This document shows, one piece after another, positions 1-6,191 of a stretch of 16,850 bases of DNA. Within the stretch, counting starts at the first letter, position 1. Every line of letters starts with the position of its first letter. This DNA is from Candidatus Bathyarchaeota archaeon (GTDB lineage Archaea; Thermoproteota; Bathyarchaeia; TCS64). The notes under the pieces were generated by a model. The model was given only the letters and a program-made list of their open reading frames with translations, searched no databases and was not told the DNA's origin. The stretch lies in NCBI GenBank assembly GCA_030691555.1, contig JAUYEB010000078.1, positions 1-16,850 on the forward strand, read 5' to 3'. The position numbers and the translations under genes were made by a program.

Positions 1-181
1 TCTTGAAGAGCGCGGGGGTGAGCCTGTTGATCTGCTCGTCCGTGCTCTGCGCCGACAGCATCGTGGCCACGAGGAGCTCGAGGGGGGTCCTCCAGCTCAA
101 CATCGTCCCCTTCTCGTGGGGGTACTCTGCCTCTAGGAGCCTGATGACCTCCGCGGCCTTCTCACGCTCGTTCATGGGCAT
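1..181 (-). CDS. nth: Endonuclease III (N-terminal part, cut by window edge)
   Basis: DNA glycosylase/AP lyase of the HhH-GPD family, which removes oxidised pyrimidines in base-excision repair. The minus-strand frame from ATG at 181 gives 60 residues up to the window edge. They include SWRTPLELLVATMLSAQSTD and the following QINRLTPALFK, which match the conserved N-terminal helices of Nth proteins (usual form LLVA-LSAQ-TD--VN--TP-LF). The catalytic HhH and the FeS cluster region would lie outside the window. Two in-frame ATGs exist (181 and 175). I prefer 181 because a G-run sits 7-8 nt before it on the minus strand. It is divergent from the molybdopterin protein, so the roughly 100 bp between them should hold both promoters. 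Family assignment is secure; the exact start is not. Confidence 0.88.
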   Translation of the reverse strand, partial: MPMNEREKAAEVIRLLEAEYPHEKGTMLSWRTPLELLVATMLSAQSTDEQINRLTPALFK

Positions 182-284
182 ACCCTGTCCCCCTGCGCCT
201 TTAACCCATTCGAGGCGTGGGGCGCAGGTTTATTGCCGTCGGGGGGAACGGGTTTACTCGAAGTTGTTCTGGAGGAAAAAACGC

Positions 285-875
285 GTGGAGGAGCCCAGGG
301 GTGAGCTGCCCCCCGACCAGGCGCCCACGCCGGGGATACTCCGCTGGGGGATCGACCACCCCGGAATAACCCACAGCCTCCCTAACATCGAGAGGGAGAA
401 ATGGGGTCTCGCCGTCGACGGCGAGGTGGAGACGCCCGCCACGCTCAGCTGGGCGGACCTCCTCGCCCTCCCCCACGTCGAGTCGGTCAGCGACTTCCAC
501 TGCGTCGAGGGGTGGAGCGTCCTAAAGCAGCGGTGGGGCGGCGTCAAGTTCAAGACCATACAGGAGCGGGTCAGGCCGAGGCCCGAGGCGGTCTACGCCC
601 TCTTCGAGTGCGCGGACCGGTACACGACGAGCCTCCCCCTCTCCGAGCTCCAGGGCGACGACATAATCCTCGCCCACAGGCTGAACGGGGAGGACCTGAG
701 CCAGCCCCTCGGGGGACCCGTGAGGCTCGTTGCCCCCCAGAAGTACGCCTACAAGTCGGCGATGTGGCTAACCAAGATCACATTCTCCCCGAAGGACAGG
801 CTCGGCTTCTGGGAGCGAGGCTACTACAGCAACACCGCCGACGTCTGGAGGAACGACAGATACAACGACAGATGA
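285..875 (+). CDS. Sulfite oxidase/YedY-like molybdopterin-binding oxidoreductase
   Basis: Protein of about 196 aa of the oxidoreductase molybdopterin-binding domain family (sulfite oxidase / MsrP type), which binds a Mo cofactor and does redox chemistry on a small substrate. Visible signatures are DFHCVEGWS, with the presumed Mo-coordinating Cys at residue 73, then PLGGPVRLVAPQKYAYKSA and LGFWERGYYS near the C-terminus. The length fits the short cytoplasmic sub-family of about 200 aa. No twin-arginine signal or membrane segment is seen, so it is probably cytoplasmic. Start: GTG 285 has GGAGG nine bases upstream. TTG 264 is an alternative, preceded by a TATA-like TTTATT near 229, and would add the residues FWRKKR that resemble the usual N-terminus of the family. 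The frame is open further upstream to position 3, but that part is antisense to nth. The substrate cannot be read from the sequence. Confidence 0.85.
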   Translation: MEEPRGELPPDQAPTPGILRWGIDHPGITHSLPNIEREKWGLAVDGEVETPATLSWADLLALPHVESVSDFHCVEGWSVLKQRWGGVKFKTIQERVRPRPEAVYALFECADRYTTSLPLSELQGDDIILAHRLNGEDLSQPLGGPVRLVAPQKYAYKSAMWLTKITFSPKDRLGFWERGYYSNTADVWRNDRYNDR

Positions 876-916
876 GCAAAAACGGCCGGTTGAGCGGCAT
901 ATACCCCCGAGATAGG

Positions 917-949
917 CGTTTTTATCGAAAACCCGATAACCTTTTAACT
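917..949 (+). promoter_or_regulatory. alba promoter region with TATA-like boxes and a small dyad
   Basis: Two TATA-like stretches lie upstream of alba: a T-rich one ending at TTTTTATC (about 919-926) and CTTTTAAC (941-948). Between and over them is a perfect 6-bp inverted repeat, TTATCG (922-927) and CGATAA (934-939), with a 6-nt centre. Either box gives a leader of roughly 35-55 nt, consistent with a leadered message carrying the GGAGGAG site at 992-998. The dyad may be a repressor or autoregulatory site. That is inference. Confidence 0.4.
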
Positions 950-1004
950 GAAAGAACACCATCATAGCACACCTACAGAAAACGAATGTCTGGAGGAGTC
1001 CAAA

Positions 1005-1280
1005 GTGGAGAGATCTAACACCGTATTCATCGGACGAAAGCCTGTCCTCAACTATGTCCTCGCCTGCATGACACTCTTCAAGAGCGGTCAGGAGATCGTC
1101 CTAGTTAAGGCACGCGGACAGTCCATCAGCAGGGCTGTCGACGCCGTGGAGGTGCTCAGGAACAGGTTCATGCCGAGTGTGACTGTCCAGGAGATCAAGA
1201 TAGGCACCGAGCAGATACAGTCCGAGGAGCGCAGCACGCCTTCAAACGTCAGCACGATAGAGATCGTGTTGAAGCCGTAA
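1005..1280 (+). CDS. alba: Alba DNA/RNA-binding chromatin protein
   Basis: A 91-aa protein of the Alba family, the abundant basic chromatin and RNA-binding protein of archaea. It binds duplex DNA as a dimer and its affinity is tuned by acetylation of an N-terminal lysine. Signatures are GRKPVLNYVLA near residues 10-20, holding the usual DNA-contacting basic pair (here Arg-Lys where Lys-Lys is common), and VKARGQSISRAVDAVEVLRN in the middle. Length matches the family (about 90 aa). Start GTG 1005 is well supported by GGAGGAG at 992-998. The Zn/KH protein follows after 57 nt with no obvious TATA box, so the two are probably co-transcribed. Confidence 0.95.
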   Translation: MERSNTVFIGRKPVLNYVLACMTLFKSGQEIVLVKARGQSISRAVDAVEVLRNRFMPSVTVQEIKIGTEQIQSEERSTPSNVSTIEIVLKP

Positions 1281-1337
1281 AGGCGCAAACAATTAGGCTC
1301 TCGCGGCGGCTCCCCCGGGACACCGGAGGATCACTGA

Positions 1338-1847
1338 TTGCAAACGCAGCTGTGTGAGTTCTGTCTCAAGAGCGGCATGCTCTGCTCGAAGTGCCAGACG
1401 AAGATCAAGACAGGCACCGTCACAAATGACTACATGGAAGTGGCCAAGAAGCTCATCAGCTACGAGGGCCAGAACCCGTTCCTGCAGACCATAAGCCTCG
1501 ACAACGTCGTGGACGCCGGGGGATTCCTCGTCCTCGTCGTGGGTAAGGGGGACGCGGCGAAGTTCAACGCCAACCCCAAGCCGGCCCGCGACCTCGGGGA
1601 CGCCCTCAACAAGAGGGTCGTCGTCATCGAGGCCGGGATGAACGACAGGAAGTTCCTTGAGGACCTATTCTCGGGGCAGCAGCTAGTTACGATAAACATC
1701 ATCTGGCTCCCGGATGGGAGCACCGAGACGCGCGTCGTCTTGGGGGCGCGCGGCGCCAAGAGGCTGAGCAAGAAGCGGATACAGGCCCTCACCGAGATCG
1801 CGAAGAAGGTCCGGAAGATGGACCTGCGCGTCGAGTACGCCTACTAA
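1338..1847 (+). CDS. Zn-finger plus KH-domain protein (archaeal NusA-like)
   Basis: A 169-aa protein of an archaeal family often labelled NusA-like or KH-domain RNA-binding protein, thought to act in transcription or RNA metabolism. The N-terminus carries a four-cysteine finger, C6-x2-C9 and C16-x2-C19. Residues about 60-165 form the KH-like part, with the family-typical motif INIIWLPDGSTE and a basic C-terminal helix. The segment aligning with the RNA-binding GxxG loop reads AKFNANPKPARDL, so the glycine pair is missing. Start TTG 1338 follows GGAGG (1325-1329) at 8 nt. It lies downstream of alba on the same strand and probably shares its transcript. The function is inferred from the family. 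Binding may be weakened or changed by the altered loop. Confidence 0.75.
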   Translation: MQTQLCEFCLKSGMLCSKCQTKIKTGTVTNDYMEVAKKLISYEGQNPFLQTISLDNVVDAGGFLVLVVGKGDAAKFNANPKPARDLGDALNKRVVVIEAGMNDRKFLEDLFSGQQLVTINIIWLPDGSTETRVVLGARGAKRLSKKRIQALTEIAKKVRKMDLRVEYAY

Positions 1848-2004
1848 AGCCTCATGTACGTGTTTAGCTCGTTACGCGCAGGTGTTTATATAGGCTTTAA
1901 ACTGCGTTGTTTTTGACCCTTCCATGTTAACTACTGTAAAATCCGCATTGAAATAAGGCGAAATAATGCCTCTTTTCAGATGAGCTAAACACATACAGCC
2001 TCAT
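1848..2004. mobile_element. MITE-like element 1 (1856-1996) with 8-bp target duplications
   Basis: A 141-bp non-coding unit bounded by terminal inverted repeats: left 1856-1870 GTACGTGTTTAGCTC, right 1982-1996 GAGCTAAACACATAC, 14 of 15 positions complementary. Exact 8-bp direct repeats AGCCTCAT touch its outer edges (1848-1855 and 1997-2004). This is the architecture of a transposon end pair with target-site duplication, and no ORF fits inside, so it looks like a miniature element mobilised in trans. It holds TATA-like TTTATATA (near 1886-1893) and a short hairpin AGGC/GCCT followed by T's (about 1955-1976). It lies between the stop of the Zn/KH gene and the aspS promoter. The left duplication starts one base after that stop codon. 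Confidence 0.72.
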
Positions 2005-2007
2005 AAG

Positions 2008-2017
2008 TTTTTATATT
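2008..2017 (+). promoter_or_regulatory. TATA box of aspS
   Basis: TTTTTATATT at 2008-2017, about 45 nt before the aspS ATG. It predicts a start of transcription near 2040 and a short leader that includes the G-run ribosome site at 2047-2051. The box begins only 4 nt after the right target duplication of MITE-like element 1. Confidence 0.55.
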
Positions 2018-2057
2018 CACCCCTATTCTAGGCTGTTAGCCCGCCTGGGGGCATGCC

Positions 2058-3338
2058 ATGTTCGAGAGAATCTACATCGAGGAAGCGAAGAGGAGGCCGG
2101 GGGAGACCGTCACCATCGCCGGATGGGTGGCGAGGACCCGCGACCTGGCCAAGATCAAGTTCATTGTGGTACGCGACAAGACGGGGGAGATACAGGTCAC
2201 CGTCAAGGACCTCGGGCTCTACCCCGGCGAGGGGCTGGGCCGCGAGGACGTGATCGCCGTCACCGGCAAGGCGGCCCAGAGCAAGATAGCCAACGCGGGC
2301 GTCGAGTTCTTCCCCGACAGGATCGAGGTGGTGAACAAGTCGCGGCAGCCTCTACCCGTGGACATCGCGGAGACGAGTCAGAGCGAGCTGGAGACGCGGC
2401 TCAACTGGCGGTTCCTCGACTTCAGGGCGCCACAGACACGCGCCATATTCGCCATCCAGAACAGGCTCCTCTCAACGTTCCGCGGGTGGCTCACGGAGAA
2501 CGGTTACACGGAGATACAGCCGCCGTGCATCATATCCAGCGCCTCCGAGGGGGGCGCGGACCTCTTCAAGCTGCCCTACTTCGAGAAGGATGCGTTCCTC
2601 GCGCAGAGCCCCCAGCTCTACAAGCAGATGTGCGCCATCAGCTTCGAGAAGGTCTTCACCGTCACGCCCATCTGGAGGGCGGAGAAGTTCAACACCCCCA
2701 CCCACCTCAACGAGGTCCGGCAGATGGACATAGAGCAGGCCTTCGCCGACGACGAGGCGGTGATGAAGGTGCTGGAGAAGATACTCGTACACATGCTACG
2801 CGACGTTAAGGAGCACTGCCCCGAGGAGCTGAAGACGCTGAAAAGGGATCTGGTGATCCCCGAGCTGCCCTTCAGGCGCGTCACCTACACAGAGGCGATA
2901 GAGATGCTGCAGAGGGCGGGGGAGCAGATCGTCTGGGGGGACGACTTCACGAAGCCCCAGGAGAAGAGGATGATGGAGCTTGTGGGGAAGGAGGCGTTCT
3001 TCCTGAAGGACTGGCCCGCGGCGCAGAAGGCGTTCTACTCGATGCCATACTCGGATAACCCGGAGGTTGTGCACGCCTTCGACTGCATCTACGGCGGCAT
3101 AGAGATAAGCAGCGGGACGCAGCGCATACACGTCCCCGAGCTGCTCAGGGAGAGGATAAGCAAGAAGGGGCTGCACCCGGAGAACTTCGAGAGCTACATC
3201 GAGGCCTTCGCCTACGGCGCGCCGCCCCACGCGGGGTGGAGCATCGGATTGGAGAGGCTGACGATGATCGTGACCGGGAAGGACAACATCAGGGAGTGCT
3301 GCATGTTCCCACGCGACAGGGAGAGGCTCACCCCATGA
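2058..3338 (+). CDS. aspS: Aspartyl-tRNA synthetase (archaeal type, possibly non-discriminating)
   Basis: A 426-aa class IIb aminoacyl-tRNA synthetase that charges tRNA-Asp with aspartate. Residues 1-100 form the OB-fold anticodon-binding domain (IAGWVARTRDLAKIKF). The catalytic domain follows: AFLAQSPQLYKQ, motif 2 with IWRAEKFNTPTHLNE, and motif 3 ending IGLERL then FPRDRERLTP at the C-terminus. Length is normal for archaeal AspRS (about 430). Start ATG 2058 has GGGGG six nt upstream. The stop overlaps the pth2 start (ATGA), so the two are translationally coupled. The OB-fold positions that I align with the discriminating residues Trp26 and Lys85 of the Thermococcus enzyme are Ala and Asn here. 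That hints at a relaxed enzyme also making Asp-tRNA-Asn for GatCAB. AsnRS is the main alternative, but the sequence fits AspRS better. Confidence 0.93.
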   Translation: MFERIYIEEAKRRPGETVTIAGWVARTRDLAKIKFIVVRDKTGEIQVTVKDLGLYPGEGLGREDVIAVTGKAAQSKIANAGVEFFPDRIEVVNKSRQPLPVDIAETSQSELETRLNWRFLDFRAPQTRAIFAIQNRLLSTFRGWLTENGYTEIQPPCIISSASEGGADLFKLPYFEKDAFLAQSPQLYKQMCAISFEKVFTVTPIWRAEKFNTPTHLNEVRQMDIEQAFADDEAVMKVLEKILVHMLRDVKEHCPEELKTLKRDLVIPELPFRRVTYTEAIEMLQRAGEQIVWGDDFTKPQEKRMMELVGKEAFFLKDWPAAQKAFYSMPYSDNPEVVHAFDCIYGGIEISSGTQRIHVPELLRERISKKGLHPENFESYIEAFAYGAPPHAGWSIGLERLTMIVTGKDNIRECCMFPRDRERLTP

Positions 3339-3709
3339 ATAGGCAGAGCCAGTTCGAGTACAAGATGTGCATAATCATCCGCACCGACCTCAAGATGAGC
3401 GTCGGCAAGATGATCGCCCAGGCTTGCCACGCCGCCGTCGACTGCTCGGAGAAGTCTAAGCAGGAGAACCACGCGGGGTGGCGCAAGTGGCACGAGGAAG
3501 GCGCCAAGAAGGTGGCGCTACAGGTCGACTCTCAGGAGGAGCTTGAGGAGCTCGCGGAGAAGGCGGACAAGTTGGACGTCGTTTACTCGGTCATCCGTGA
3601 CCGTGGGTTGACGGAGGTTCCGGCGGGGAGCATAACCGCCCTAGGGCTGGGTCCTGAGAGGAACGACAAGCTGGACAAGATAACCGGCAACCTCCCCCTG
3701 ATGAAGTGA
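3335..3709 (+). CDS. pth2: Peptidyl-tRNA hydrolase, Pth2 type
   Basis: A 124-aa archaeal/eukaryotic-type peptidyl-tRNA hydrolase (Pth2/PTRH2 family), which frees tRNA from prematurely released peptidyl-tRNA. Signatures are IIIRTDLKMSVGKMIAQACH near residues 13-32, then VIRDRGLTEVPAGSITALG, then LDKITGNLPLMK at the C-terminus. Length is standard for the family (115-125 aa). The start is the ATG of the ATGA overlap with aspS. The same frame is open further upstream, but that part is inside aspS. Pairing with aspS makes a small translation operon. The transcript faces the minus-strand Zn-ribbon gene tail to tail, with 71 nt between stop codons. Confidence 0.94.
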   Translation: MNRQSQFEYKMCIIIRTDLKMSVGKMIAQACHAAVDCSEKSKQENHAGWRKWHEEGAKKVALQVDSQEELEELAEKADKLDVVYSVIRDRGLTEVPAGSITALGLGPERNDKLDKITGNLPLMK

Positions 3710-3780
3710 GAGGCAGCTTTATCGATTTCTGATGAAATGTATTCCCTTTCAGAGGAATCTCGAGAATTAGAGGGGTCTAT

Positions 3781-3942
3781 TTATGGCCCCTGGAATCCGC
3801 AGGCGGGGCACCTGTAGTTGCGGCCGAAGAGCCGGCACTTCTCGCAGCGCCAGATGGTGACGGCGCCGCAGTTGGGGCAGCTCATCTTGACGGCCTTCTC
3901 ACCGGGGGAGACCTTCCTGCCACAGGAGATGCAAGTGGACAT
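3781..3942 (-). CDS. Small double Zn-ribbon protein (HVO_2753-like, COG2888/DUF1610 type)
   Basis: A 53-aa protein with four CxxC knuckles, C4-C7, C22-C25, C33-C36 and C45-C48, forming two zinc ribbons, and the family ending YRCPACGFQGP. This family of tiny archaeal Zn proteins is annotated as translation-related or RNA-binding and is studied in Haloferax as HVO_2753. Its molecular role is not settled. Start ATG 3942 lies about 32-40 nt downstream of a clear TATA box (3974-3983), giving a very short leader. The TATA box overlaps the stop codon of the upstream geranylgeranyl reductase gene on the same strand, so it can be transcribed by itself or as read-through. Confidence 0.85.
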   Translation of the reverse strand: MSTCISCGRKVSPGEKAVKMSCPNCGAVTIWRCEKCRLFGRNYRCPACGFQGP

Positions 3943-3973
3943 ACTGATCAGCCCAGATACAAGATTGGCTCGA

Positions 3974-3983
3974 TATTTAAAGA
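3974..3983 (-). promoter_or_regulatory. TATA box of the Zn-ribbon gene
   Basis: The minus strand reads CTTTAAATAT here, about 32-40 nt before the ATG at 3942. It overlaps the TAA stop (3977-3979) of the geranylgeranyl reductase gene. Expected transcription start is near 3952. Confidence 0.5.
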
Positions 3984-5179
3984 TTGACTAGGCCCCGGAG
4001 CTCGGCGAGTGCGAGCCTGCCGAGGCCGCTGATCGCCGCCTTCATCAGCCTCGGCTCTGAGAGGGCGCGCCTTATGACGCCGTCCTGCATGTCCATGTCG
4101 CCTCCAGCGACGAGACCCGCTGCGACCTCCCCCAGCCCCGCCTTTGTGAAGGCGTCGAAGAACCTGTTCATCCTCTCGTCCGAGACCCTGTCGGCGAGGC
4201 CGCGCAGCGTCTGCATGCTCCTGAACTCGGGGCCGTAGAGCCTCCTCCACGCCTCGTCGTATCCGGCGAGGAAACTTGCTGATGTGTCGCCAGCCTCAAG
4301 GGCATGTGTCGTCACCTTCCCCGCCTCTATGGCGCAGAGGCCACCGAGGACGACGCCGCCCCCCGTCGTCGGCTTGACGTGCCCAGCGGCGTCCCCCACG
4401 AGGAGGATGCCTGACGACGACGTCCTCTCGACCGGGCCGTCGACGAGCACCTGCCCCGCTCTGGGCGGGGAGTGCGATGCGGAGCCGAAGCGTCTACCGA
4501 TGAATCCGTCCAGCAGCGCCGTCGGGTCCCCCTCCCTCGCGGCGAGGCCGACACGCACCAGCCTCTCCGAGGTCGGGATCACCCACGCGTAGAAGCCGGG
4601 GGCGGTCTCGGCGCCGAACCAGACCTCGACCATCGTCGTGTCGATCTCGCAGGCGACCTCCGCGTTCACGCCGAGGAGCGGCTTGCGCCTCGAGCCTGCG
4701 AGGCCAGCCTCGGCAGCCAGTCTACGGGATGGGCCCTCGGCGTCGACGACGATGCGCGCCTCCTCGGACCACCCGGCCCCTGATGCGCCGATGACTGAGC
4801 CGTCGGCGAGTGTTAGTCTCTCCGCCCTCCTGCCGAGGACGAGCTCGGCGCCGGCGTCGAGGGCCTTGTCGGCGAGGCGCTGGTCGAGTGCCGCCCTGTC
4901 GACGACGTGGGCACGGGGGCGCCTGTCCCTGATCTCTATGCACTGCCCGTCCGGCGAGTAGATGCGCCCGCCGTAGACCTCGTTCTGTACGAACTCGCCC
5001 GTGGCCTCGACGCCTATCCTCTTTAGCCCCTCGACGCTGATGAGGCCGGCGCAGTGGGAGGGGACGCCGACCCGGGCGTGCTCCTCCAGAATCTTGACGG
5101 AGAAGCCCTTAGATGCGATCTCCTTTGCTGCTAGAAGACCGGAGGGCCCCGCGCCTATAACTAAAGCGTCGGAGCCCAT
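3977..5179 (-). CDS. Geranylgeranyl reductase family FAD enzyme (archaeal lipid saturation)
   Basis: A 400-aa flavoprotein of the digeranylgeranylglycerophospholipid reductase family, which hydrogenates the isoprenoid chains of archaeal membrane lipids. An N-terminal Rossmann motif GAGPSG (G9, G11, G14) binds FAD. PSHCAGLIS contains the conserved Cys (C43) found near the active site in this family. The second FAD motif ILLVGDAAGHVKPTTGGGV lies about two thirds along. Length is typical. No membrane segment is obvious; such enzymes act at the membrane surface. Start ATG 5179 is preceded by GGTGA at 4 nt. It begins 23 nt after the FKBP stop on the same strand with no TATA box between them, so it is the second gene of that operon. 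Other FAD-dependent prenyl reductases of the same superfamily cannot be excluded. Confidence 0.88.
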   Translation of the reverse strand: MGSDALVIGAGPSGLLAAKEIASKGFSVKILEEHARVGVPSHCAGLISVEGLKRIGVEATGEFVQNEVYGGRIYSPDGQCIEIRDRRPRAHVVDRAALDQRLADKALDAGAELVLGRRAERLTLADGSVIGASGAGWSEEARIVVDAEGPSRRLAAEAGLAGSRRKPLLGVNAEVACEIDTTMVEVWFGAETAPGFYAWVIPTSERLVRVGLAAREGDPTALLDGFIGRRFGSASHSPPRAGQVLVDGPVERTSSSGILLVGDAAGHVKPTTGGGVVLGGLCAIEAGKVTTHALEAGDTSASFLAGYDEAWRRLYGPEFRSMQTLRGLADRVSDERMNRFFDAFTKAGLGEVAAGLVAGGDMDMQDGVIRRALSEPRLMKAAISGLGRLALAELRGLVNL

Positions 5180-5202
5180 CGGGTCACCGATGAAAAGTGG
5201 GC

Positions 5203-6036
5203 TTAGCTGCGCTTAACGATTTCCAGGAACTCGACGTCTTCGAGCTCGGGGAAGAACTTGAGCACGTCCATGGCGAGGCCCCTCTTGGCGATCTGGATGT
5301 TCTCGCCGAAGAATACCTCGTCGGGGACGGTGACGGTCATCTTCTTCTTGCCCATCTTCTGGCCGAACTTCTCGGCGTCGATGCCGACGAAGCGCCGCCC
5401 GATGAGGGCCTTGACCTTCGCCTTCTCCTCCTCGATGATCTCCGTCACCTTGACGTCGTAGACGATCTTCCTCCCCGCGAGCGCGTGGTTGTAATCCACC
5501 TGGACGCGGCCCGCGCCGACGCTGCGGATTATGGCCTGGCGGCCGTCGATCTCGAGCTCGGCCCCGGGGACGGGGTTGACGCCCTTGCTGCGCAGGATGC
5601 GGTAGGGGATTAGCTGTACCTGTGTGGGGTCGCGGTCGCCGAATGCCTCGGCGGGCGGGATCTCGATGGCGGTCTGCTCGCTCGGCTTCACGCCGCGGAG
5701 GCGTGCGTCGAGTCCGCGCAGTACCCAGCCCTCGCCGACGACGACGAGGCGTGGGCCGTACGTGTTGCCCTCGCGGTGGATGCCCTTCTCCTTGGCGACA
5801 TCCTCGTTGGTTGTGTCGAATACCTCACCGGTCTCCTCGGCCTTGCCCGTCATCTCCATGAGGATGAAGTCGCCCTTGTTGACGGCGCCCTCGATGCGGG
5901 GCTCCTCAGCGGGCTTCTCTTCCTTTGCCTCGACGGGTGCCTCGGCTGGCGCGGCCTCTGCCGGCGCCTCGACCTTGGGCTCCTCGACTGGCTTCTCCTC
6001 TGTCTTCTCCTCGATGGGCTTCTTATCTTCGCTCAT
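5203..6036 (-). CDS. Long-type archaeal FKBP peptidyl-prolyl isomerase with acidic N-terminal tail
   Basis: A 277-aa FKBP/SlyD-type prolyl isomerase and chaperone. Residues 1-58 are a low-complexity Glu/Lys/Pro/Ala tail. The FKBP domain starts at KGDFILMEMTGKAEETGEVFDTT, with the IF-type insertion (IPPAEAFGDRDP, VNPVPGAELEIDG, AIIRSVGAGRVQVDYNHALAG) and then VYDVKVTEI. The remaining 75 residues are the C-terminal domain seen in long archaeal FKBPs of about 26-30 kDa. The start is uncertain. ATG 6036 (MSEDKK) is chosen because the tail then begins cleanly. ATG 6057 adds seven residues and lies 2 nt from a G-run that is too close to be a normal ribosome site. First gene of a two-gene operon with the geranylgeranyl reductase. 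The tail is unusual in length and likely disordered. Confidence 0.9.
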   Translation of the reverse strand: MSEDKKPIEEKTEEKPVEEPKVEAPAEAAPAEAPVEAKEEKPAEEPRIEGAVNKGDFILMEMTGKAEETGEVFDTTNEDVAKEKGIHREGNTYGPRLVVVGEGWVLRGLDARLRGVKPSEQTAIEIPPAEAFGDRDPTQVQLIPYRILRSKGVNPVPGAELEIDGRQAIIRSVGAGRVQVDYNHALAGRKIVYDVKVTEIIEEEKAKVKALIGRRFVGIDAEKFGQKMGKKKMTVTVPDEVFFGENIQIAKRGLAMDVLKFFPELEDVEFLEIVKRS

Positions 6037-6060
6037 ATTGAACACTCTGAGAGTCATTGC

Positions 6061-6078
6061 CCCCCGGGTTCCCGGGGG
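6061..6078 (-). promoter_or_regulatory. Perfect GC palindrome in the FKBP leader
   Basis: CCCCCGGG / CCCGGGGG with a 2-nt centre (6069-6070), a perfect 8-bp dyad. It lies in the predicted 5' leader of the FKBP transcript, between the TATA box (6106-6112) and both candidate start codons. As RNA it would form a very stable hairpin beside the start. As DNA it could be a protein-binding site. Confidence 0.4.
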
Positions 6079-6105
6079 ATTCACGCATGGAGATGATGAG
6101 CCCGG

Positions 6106-6112
6106 TTTAAAG
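6106..6112 (-). promoter_or_regulatory. TATA box of the FKBP operon
   Basis: The minus strand reads CTTTAAA in the context GCCTTTAAACCG. Predicted transcription start is near 6083, which gives a leader of about 26 or 47 nt depending on the FKBP start. Confidence 0.5.
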
Positions 6113-6158
6113 GCTTTCTGTAAAACCTGACGGCTCGCCACGCGCCTCGTCCGCACGG

Positions 6159-6165
6159 TTTTTAA
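6159..6165 (+). promoter_or_regulatory. TATA box of the SNF2-family gene
   Basis: TTTTTAA at 6159-6165, about 30 nt before ATG 6192, with no purine-rich ribosome site between. It predicts a leaderless or nearly leaderless mRNA. It is back to back with the FKBP promoter. Confidence 0.5.
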
Positions 6166-6191
6166 CGGGCCCCGACCGTCTAGCTGGAAGA

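Noticed and set aside
3..284. N-terminal extension of the molybdopterin protein back to position 3
   Set aside because: That part is antisense to nth, and GTG 285 has a good GGAGG site with a family-like length.
1848..2004. Interpretation of the inverted repeat as a long RNA hairpin or small RNA gene
   Set aside because: The exact 8-bp direct repeats abutting both ends are explained by transposition and not by RNA folding. A transcript from the internal TATA-like box would also miss the left arm.
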